Origin: Candidatus Cloacimonadota bacterium
Lineage (GTDB): Bacteria > Cloacimonadota > Cloacimonadia > Cloacimonadales > JAJBBL01
Reading direction: 5' to 3'
Length of the DNA: 11,869 nt
NCBI GenBank assembly: GCA_020532365.1
Contig: JAJBBL010000172.1
Location: forward strand, 1-11,869
In this document: positions 6,953 through 11,869 of the stretch, in pieces
Position numbering within the stretch: position 1 is the stretch's first letter
How the letters are laid out: each line of letters starts with the position of its first letter
Made by a program: the position numbers and the translations under genes
Notes under the pieces: model-generated
Databases searched by the model: none
Told to the model about the DNA's origin: nothing
What the model saw: the letters and a program-made list of their open reading frames with translations, nothing else

Positions 6953-9214
6953 ATGAAAAAGCTTTTACTTGTAGCGTTGCTTTTTCTGATGACTTCCTCA
7001 TTTGTCTTTGCGACACAGAGGTATGTCATTGGAGAAGTTTTTACGGCGACTACGTGCGGTTATTGTCCGCAAGCGCGGTCGGCGCTTAATCGATTAGATG
7101 GCAACAAAACAAACTACCCTTATTTTATCCCATTAGTTTGGCAGTACGACGGAAGATACGCAAGTCCAGGTGTTAGCCAAAGGGCAGCCTTATATAGTGT
7201 GGGGGGGATTCCTCACGCTCAATTTGGAGGAACTGTTCCTGTTGTTGGTGGTGGTAGCTCCGTTTACCAAAGCTATGTAAACGCCTACAATCAAGAGAAA
7301 GGAAAGGAAGCTCCTATGGAAATCAGGGTGCTTGCTTCTTTTGACGATCAGAGCCACTTCACTGCTACTGCAGAAATAACTCTTACAGATGCGATCACAA
7401 CTTCATCAAACGCCTTGATGTTTGCTTTAACTTATGATTTATCAGGAACGATGGATCCAGACTACTTTGCATCGGTATTGAGTTACTCTCAAGAAACTTT
7501 TAGTCTAAATCAACCAGGCCAGACAACTACTGTAACAAAAAGATATGAAATGGGGCCTGAAATAGATGTGTCTAAGCTTAGAATAGTCGTCTTCGTTCAA
7601 ACGCTTACAGGTACTCGTCACATTCATCAAGCGGGGATTGGAAAGCTTGAAAGCTTAGCGCCAAACTTCACAAGTAACATTGTAAAAGGACCATCATCCT
7701 TAGCTGTGCAATTCTACGATGAATCGATCTCGACCAGTGAAATAATTTCTTGGGAATGGGATTTTGATGGTGACGGTATTGTAGATAGCAATGAGCAGAA
7801 TCCAAGTCATGTTTATACTGAAGAAGGAGTCTACAACGTAACCTTGAAGGTGTCTACAGATCTGTATGAAGAAGAGTTGACCAGACAAAACTATATTACA
7901 GTAACCGACACAAAAAATATATCTGGTAAAGTTGGCGGTACTTGGCACGTAGAAAACAGCCCATATTACGTCACCGATGATATGACCATCCCAGAAGACT
8001 CATACCTGGTAATCGAGCCGGGAGTAGAGATAATTTCTGACGGGGCTGAAATAGTAGTATTGGGATCCTTAGTTGCAGATGCGACAGATGAAGAGCAGAT
8101 AGTATTTACGTCGGAAGATAGCTGGAAAGGGTTGAGACTCAATGGTCATAACCACAACAACGTGCTTCATAACGTATACTTCACTAAAGCGAGCGACACT
8201 GCATTGATGGTCAATAGTAGCTCTGTTTCACTAATTGGTAGCACATTCTACAAAAATACAGGCTCTTCAAACCCTGGTGCTGTAGGGATTATTTCATCCA
8301 ACGATGTTGTATTCAAAAATAATACCTTAGCAAATAATGAGAGTACTCGTGGCTGTGGCGCTTTTGAAGTTAGCGCTTCCAGTTTTTCTGTCGTTAACAG
8401 TCTCTTTGTTAACAACACAGGATTTCTCTCATCGTCAGTCGGTATGAAAGCAGGAGCTGAGATCAACTTCTTGAATAATACAATAGCAAACAATGCAAGG
8501 TCAGCTGAAAGTGCATTCCACGTATTCAACTTTAACTCATATGTTGTATTCCGTAACTCGATCATCCGTGGTGATGATAAGATTCTCTCTGGCTTCGCTA
8601 ACGCAGTTACACAAGTAGAGAGAACTAATATAACTGGATGGTTTACAGGTCCTGATAACATAGATGAAGATCCTATGTTTGTTCAGCCGACTGAAGGTGA
8701 CGGAATTGAATTTGATGGGTTAGAGGCTATTTGGTACTTACAGCCAAATTCGCCTTGTGTTGACGGTGGTAATCCACATCCAGCACAAAATGACCCTGAA
8801 GACCCAAATAACCCAGGATACGCTCGTTTCCCAGCAAGGGGCACTGTTCGTAATGATATGGGTGCGTTTGGTGGATTTGCCGCTGATTTCTGGGTTAGTA
8901 CAGACGATATTGAGTTTATCGTTCCTGCAGCTGAAAGAAGCATAATAGCTTATCCAAACCCATTTAATCCGAATGTATTGATCTCACTCGACAAGATGAA
9001 TATCTTGGAGAACGAGTCAATCAATCTCAAGATTTACAACACAAAAGGACAGCTTGTTAAAACAATCGTAGACAATGAGAGGATTTCAAATAGTAAAGTA
9101 TACTCCTGGAACGGCGTTGATGACAACCAGAAAGAGGCTCCATCAGGTGTTTACTTTATAAGACTTACTTCAAAAGATACTCAACGTGCTAAGAAGATAA
9201 TTCTTCTTAAGTAA
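6953..9214 (+). CDS. Secreted thioredoxin-like (CGYC), PKD and parallel beta-helix protein with C-terminal sorting domain
   Basis: 753 residues. The signal peptide is cut near FVFA/TQR (20/21). Residues 22-115 form an Omp28-like thioredoxin domain, VIGEVFTATTCGYCP (Cys35, Cys38) with a cis-Pro in GGIPHAQFGG, followed by a beta domain to about 230. A PKD domain follows (about 243-317: WEWDFDGDG, NPSHVYTEEGVYNVTLKV). Residues about 322-600 are a right-handed beta-helix with coils of about 23-27 residues, marked by VVFKNNTLANN, VNSLFVNNTG and INFLNNTIANN. It closes with the usual cap, LQPNSPCVDGG to DMGAFGG. The C-terminus (665-753) is a YPNPFNP, IYNTKGQLVKT, SGVYFIRL, KKIILLK sorting domain. 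AAGGAG lies 6 nt before the ATG, and the gene starts 52 nt after its neighbour. It is the last gene before the terminator. The CGYC site could reduce, oxidise or hold a partner thiol; the beta-helix probably binds a glycan or surface (inference). Confidence 0.8.
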   Translation: MKKLLLVALLFLMTSSFVFATQRYVIGEVFTATTCGYCPQARSALNRLDGNKTNYPYFIPLVWQYDGRYASPGVSQRAALYSVGGIPHAQFGGTVPVVGGGSSVYQSYVNAYNQEKGKEAPMEIRVLASFDDQSHFTATAEITLTDAITTSSNALMFALTYDLSGTMDPDYFASVLSYSQETFSLNQPGQTTTVTKRYEMGPEIDVSKLRIVVFVQTLTGTRHIHQAGIGKLESLAPNFTSNIVKGPSSLAVQFYDESISTSEIISWEWDFDGDGIVDSNEQNPSHVYTEEGVYNVTLKVSTDLYEEELTRQNYITVTDTKNISGKVGGTWHVENSPYYVTDDMTIPEDSYLVIEPGVEIISDGAEIVVLGSLVADATDEEQIVFTSEDSWKGLRLNGHNHNNVLHNVYFTKASDTALMVNSSSVSLIGSTFYKNTGSSNPGAVGIISSNDVVFKNNTLANNESTRGCGAFEVSASSFSVVNSLFVNNTGFLSSSVGMKAGAEINFLNNTIANNARSAESAFHVFNFNSYVVFRNSIIRGDDKILSGFANAVTQVERTNITGWFTGPDNIDEDPMFVQPTEGDGIEFDGLEAIWYLQPNSPCVDGGNPHPAQNDPEDPNNPGYARFPARGTVRNDMGAFGGFAADFWVSTDDIEFIVPAAERSIIAYPNPFNPNVLISLDKMNILENESINLKIYNTKGQLVKTIVDNERISNSKVYSWNGVDDNQKEAPSGVYFIRLTSKDTQRAKKIILLK

Positions 9215-9241
9215 TTTACTTGAGTATTATTTATAAAACAG

Positions 9242-9262
9242 GCGGCGACTATATGTCGCCGC
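9242..9262 (+). terminator. Probable rho-independent terminator closing the thiol operon
   Basis: GCGGCGAC (9242-9249) pairs perfectly with GTCGCCGC (9255-9262) around a 5-nt TATAT loop: eight base pairs, six of them G-C. AAAACA precedes it and TTATTTGT follows. The T tract is imperfect, but the hairpin starts 28 nt after the last stop codon and stands out in AT-rich DNA. Confidence 0.8.
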
Positions 9263-9350
9263 TTATTTGTATGTACTACATTTGATGAAGCTTAAATAGG
9301 TTGACTATTATGGCTACCTTACCACTCTATCTTTACAACGAATCGTTAAA

Positions 9351-9356
9351 AGGGGA
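9351..9356 (+). promoter_or_regulatory. Ribosome binding site supporting the ATG at 9361
   Basis: AGGGGA lies 4 nt before the ATG at 9361. An in-frame TTG at 9301 would add a 20-residue extension, but it lacks a good ribosome binding site, and Nif3 proteins normally begin at the position encoded from 9361. Confidence 0.6.
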
Positions 9357-9360
9357 TACT

Positions 9361-10173
9361 ATGAGAAAAGAGCTCACCATTTTAGACTTGATCAATTTCT
9401 TAGAAACAGTTGCACCTAATAAAATAGCTTTTGGATGGGATAACACAGGACTTCTTATTGGTGAAGAGAATACGGTTGTGAAACGGGTATTGCTCACTGT
9501 TGATGTTACAGTGAAAGTAGTCGATTATGCCATAGAAAAAGGCTTTGATACGATACTGTCGCATCACCCTCTTTTTTTGCAACCTCTGAGAAAGATTAAC
9601 GATCCTCTTTATATGAAAATTATCAGGAACCGTATAAATGTATACACTATGCATACTAACTTAGATTTAGTAAGCGAAGGGGTAAGCCGCGCTTTAGCGG
9701 ACCGGCTTGAGTTAACAGAAATAAAGGTTATTCCAAACACTGGCGTCGATAGCTTATTAAACGAAGAAGAGTATACCGGCGAACAATTAGGGTTAGGGTT
9801 AATAGGTAACTTGGCTAAGGAGATGGAGCTAAAAGACTTTGCTATTTTCGTTAAAGAGCGGTTAGGTGCCAACTTTGTTAAACTCTGGCCTGCAGCAAGT
9901 AGAGTAGACTTAAAGGTCAGTAGAATAGGGGTGTGTGGTGGAAATGGGAGTAGTTTGATAGACGTAGTAAGCCCGTATGTCGACGTATTCGTTTCTTCAG
10001 ATTTTACTTATCACAAAATATTAGAGAGTAGAATACCACTTATTGACGCAGGACATTTCCATACAGAGTTTCCAATAATGAAGACTCTGCAAGAAAAAAT
10101 TGAAAAGCTCTCCATTGAGGTTGAGGTATACGACCCAAAGCTTGCTGAAATCAACAAGCTTATCATCATTTAG
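9361..10173 (+). CDS. Nif3-like dinuclear metal center protein
   Basis: Nif3/YbgI family (also labelled GTP cyclohydrolase 1 type 2-like), a cytoplasmic toroidal hexamer that binds two metal ions per subunit; the physiological role is not settled. The 270 residues show the family opening LTILDLINFLETVAP followed by GWDNTGLLIG, then metal-ligand motifs SHHPLF (His68, His69), MHTNLD (His98, Asp102) and, near the end, DAGHFHTE (His232, Glu236). All expected metal ligands are present. The length fits the short form without the PII-like insert of roughly 100 residues found in some homologues. The start at 9361 is chosen over the upstream TTG for its ribosome binding site and fit to the family. It follows the terminator, so it is probably transcribed separately from the thiol operon, and it converges on clpB with 31 nt between stops. 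Confidence 0.92.
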   Translation: MRKELTILDLINFLETVAPNKIAFGWDNTGLLIGEENTVVKRVLLTVDVTVKVVDYAIEKGFDTILSHHPLFLQPLRKINDPLYMKIIRNRINVYTMHTNLDLVSEGVSRALADRLELTEIKVIPNTGVDSLLNEEEYTGEQLGLGLIGNLAKEMELKDFAIFVKERLGANFVKLWPAASRVDLKVSRIGVCGGNGSSLIDVVSPYVDVFVSSDFTYHKILESRIPLIDAGHFHTEFPIMKTLQEKIEKLSIEVEVYDPKLAEINKLIII

Positions 10174-10204
10174 CTCAAATACTCAACGAAGAGCTATCTT
10201 CAAC

Positions 10205-11869
10205 TTAATTATTAGTAGTATTGATTACAAAATCATCGCCGGTATAATCAACCTCTATATTTGTATTTTCGCAGATCTTATTCTCGAGAATTAAGATAGC
10301 TAATCTGTTTTCCAACTCTCTTTGGATTACCCTCTTAAGTGGTCTGGCACCAAACTGCGGGTCATACCCTAATTCGACAATTCTATCAAGAGCCTGCTCT
10401 GTGATCTCAAATCCAACTTTTCTTTCACTCAGTCTCTCTTGTAAATGTTTCAGCTGAATTCTAACTATTTTGTGTAACTGTTCTTGTGAGAGTTTATGGA
10501 AGATGATAGTCTCATCGAGTCTGTTGAGAAACTCAGGTTTGAAGTAATGTTGCAGTATCTCAAAGAGTTGTTTCCTTAATTCATCATCATTCTCACCATT
10601 GTCATCAAATATGAGTTGAGATCCTATATTAGAGGTGAGTATGATCACTGTGTTTTTGAAATCAACAGTTCTGCCTTTGCCGTCTGTAAGTCTTCCATCA
10701 TCGAGTATTTGGAGCATAATACTGAATACGTCGAGATGTGCCTTTTCGATCTCGTCGAACAAGATTACACTGTAAGGGCGTCTTCTCACTGCTTCAGTGA
10801 GGTATCCACCTTCATCATACCCTACATATCCGGGAGGAGCTCCGATCAACCTCGCCACGGAATGCTTTTCCATAAACTCAGACATATCGATTCTAATAAG
10901 TGCCTTTTCGGAATCGAAAAGAAACGAAGCAAGTGTTTTAGCCAGCTCAGTTTTACCGACACCTGTAGGGCCTAAGAACAAGAAGGAGCCGATTGGCTTC
11001 TGTATATCGGAAAGTCCGCTTCTGGAGCGACGGATAGCGTTGGAAAGAGCTTCAATAGCTTCAGTTTGTCCAATAACACGCTCGCCGAGAATTGATTCGA
11101 GATTAACCAGCTTTTGCATTTCACTTTGAAGTAGTTTAGAGACCGGTATATGAGTCCATTTAGAGATAATTTCAGCAATAGTCTCTTCGTCAACTTGCTC
11201 CTTAAGTAGCTGGTTCTCTTCAGGTATTTGCTTCATCTTATCTTTCCACTCTTCAAGTAGCTTCTGTTTCTCAAGCAATTCGCCATACTTTATTTCAGCT
11301 ACTTTTCCGAGCTCACCACTTCTTTCATATTTCTCAGCTTTTGCTTTAAAGTTCTCTATCTCTTCTGAGATGAGGCTAATGTTTTTCAAAATCTCTTTCT
11401 CTTTGTTCCACATAATGGAGAGGTGTTTCTCTGACTCTTTTAATTCCGCTACTTCTTTGAGAAGCTTGTCCAAACGATCTTTAGAGGATTCATCCCTCTC
11501 TTTTTGCAACGATATTTTTTCGATTTCTAACTGTCTAATTTTACGTTTAATTTCGTCTATCTCAGTCGGCATCGAATCGATCTCCATCTTCAAACTGGAG
11601 CATGCTTCATCAACTAAGTCGATAGCTTTATCGGGTAAAAACCGGTCGGCGATATATCTATTCGAGAGCACTGCAGCAGCTACCAAAGCACCGTCGGTAA
11701 TTTGAACACCGTGATGCACCTCGTATTTATCTTTAATTCCACGCAGAATAGAGATAGTGTCATCAACTGACGGTTCTGAAACTAATATAGGTTGGAAGCG
11801 CCTTTCTAATGCAGCATCCTTTTCAATATATTTACGGTATTCATCTAAAGTTGTAGCACCGATACAGTG
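10205..11869 (-). CDS. clpB: ClpB disaggregase, C-terminal part (5' end outside the window)
   Basis: AAA+ chaperone of the Hsp100 family that, with DnaK, pulls proteins out of aggregates. The frame stays open to the window edge, giving 554 of an expected 850-870 residues; the N domain and the D1 Walker motifs lie outside. Visible from the edge: the end of D1 (HCIGATTLDEYRKYIEKDAA, then LERRF with the arginine fingers, then HHGVQITDGALVAAA and DRFLPDKAIDLVDEA), then the long coiled-coil middle domain (about residues 95-230 of this fragment), which separates ClpB from ClpA, ClpX and most ClpC. D2 follows with Walker A GPTGVGKT (10949-10972), MEKHSVARLIGAPPGYVGY (pore loop), Walker B VILFDEIEKAH, LNRLDE and GARPLKR (sensor 2). 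A GTG at 11719 is internal and not a start. The promoter is out of view, so heat-shock control cannot be judged. Confidence 0.97.
   Translation of the reverse strand, partial: HCIGATTLDEYRKYIEKDAALERRFQPILVSEPSVDDTISILRGIKDKYEVHHGVQITDGALVAAAVLSNRYIADRFLPDKAIDLVDEACSSLKMEIDSMPTEIDEIKRKIRQLEIEKISLQKERDESSKDRLDKLLKEVAELKESEKHLSIMWNKEKEILKNISLISEEIENFKAKAEKYERSGELGKVAEIKYGELLEKQKLLEEWKDKMKQIPEENQLLKEQVDEETIAEIISKWTHIPVSKLLQSEMQKLVNLESILGERVIGQTEAIEALSNAIRRSRSGLSDIQKPIGSFLFLGPTGVGKTELAKTLASFLFDSEKALIRIDMSEFMEKHSVARLIGAPPGYVGYDEGGYLTEAVRRRPYSVILFDEIEKAHLDVFSIMLQILDDGRLTDGKGRTVDFKNTVIILTSNIGSQLIFDDNGENDDELRKQLFEILQHYFKPEFLNRLDETIIFHKLSQEQLHKIVRIQLKHLQERLSERKVGFEITEQALDRIVELGYDPQFGARPLKRVIQRELENRLAILILENKICENTNIEVDYTGDDFVINTTNN

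Noticed and set aside
1772..6980. Shared string TAGCGTTGCT in three signal-peptide coding regions (near 1772, 2926 and 6972)
   Set aside because: Each copy encodes Ala/Leu residues of a hydrophobic core, and flanking bases differ; low-complexity coding constraint explains it better than a repeat or regulatory element.
8248..8661. Open frame of 137 codons on the minus strand inside the beta-helix protein gene
   Set aside because: It lies wholly within a well-supported coding region, has no recognisable domain or ribosome binding site, and is explained as a shadow frame of a repetitive gene. Other opposite-strand frames were rejected on the same grounds.
9277..9284. TACATTTG, matching the Bacteroidota -7 element TAnnTTTG
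   Set aside because: No TTTG element at the expected distance upstream, and the lineage may not use this promoter type; a single 8-mer match in AT-rich DNA is not enough.
9301..9333. TTGACT resembling a -35 box upstream of the Nif3-like gene
   Set aside because: No acceptable -10 box at 16-18 nt; the nearest candidate (TATCTT, 9328-9333) is 21 nt away. A promoter must lie in 9263-9360, but I cannot place it.
10188..10201. Short hairpin GAAGA-GCTA-TCTTC between the convergent Nif3-like and clpB genes
   Set aside because: Only five base pairs with mostly A-T pairing and no T tract on either strand; too weak to call as a bidirectional terminator.
11717..11719. GTG as a possible clpB start
   Set aside because: The same frame remains open to the window edge and encodes conserved ClpB D1 sequence, including the arginine fingers, so this codon is an internal valine.

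Overview
The window looks like part of a chromosome from a low-GC, Gram-negative bacterium of the Fibrobacteres-Chlorobi-Bacteroidetes (FCB) type. The evidence is secreted proteins ending in YPNPF-type C-terminal sorting domains, PKD and parallel beta-helix modules, an Omp28-like thioredoxin lipoprotein, a DUF6029-like outer-membrane barrel and strong AGGAGG ribosome binding sites. Candidatus Cloacimonadota is my best guess, by inference only; Marinimicrobia or a deep Bacteroidota lineage is possible.

Positions 2-9214 (+ strand) hold six tightly spaced genes (gaps of 35, 36, -4, 16 and 52 nt) that read as one operon and end at a clear GC-rich hairpin (9242-9262). In order: (1) a full-length DsbD-type transmembrane thiol-electron transporter with all six catalytic cysteines; (2) a lipoprotein with a CPNC thioredoxin/Omp28-like domain; (3) a TlpA-like periplasmic thioredoxin (WCQPC), probably starting at a GTG; (4) a DUF6029-like beta-barrel protein whose only two cysteines form a CX4C pair near its C-terminus; (5) a 681-residue secreted protein with a thioredoxin-like domain that has lost its CxxC, a beta domain carrying a CX4C pair, a ThuA/glutamine-amidotransferase-like domain and a sorting domain; (6) a 753-residue secreted protein with a CGYC thioredoxin-like domain, a PKD domain, a right-handed beta-helix and a sorting domain.

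Taken together, the operon has the parts of an envelope-wide thiol redox chain: electrons from the cytoplasm through DsbD, to periplasmic and lipid-anchored thioredoxin folds, then to an outer-membrane barrel and proteins predicted to be exported to the surface. That relay is inference; the parts are visible. It is the most interesting content of the window.

After the terminator come two ordinary genes. A Nif3-family dinuclear-metal protein (9361-10173, +) converges on clpB (10205 to the window edge, - strand), whose N-terminal part lies outside the window. The two stop codons are 31 nt apart. No tRNA, rRNA, CRISPR, insertion sequence or phage feature was seen, and no gene-free stretch exceeds 300 nt.
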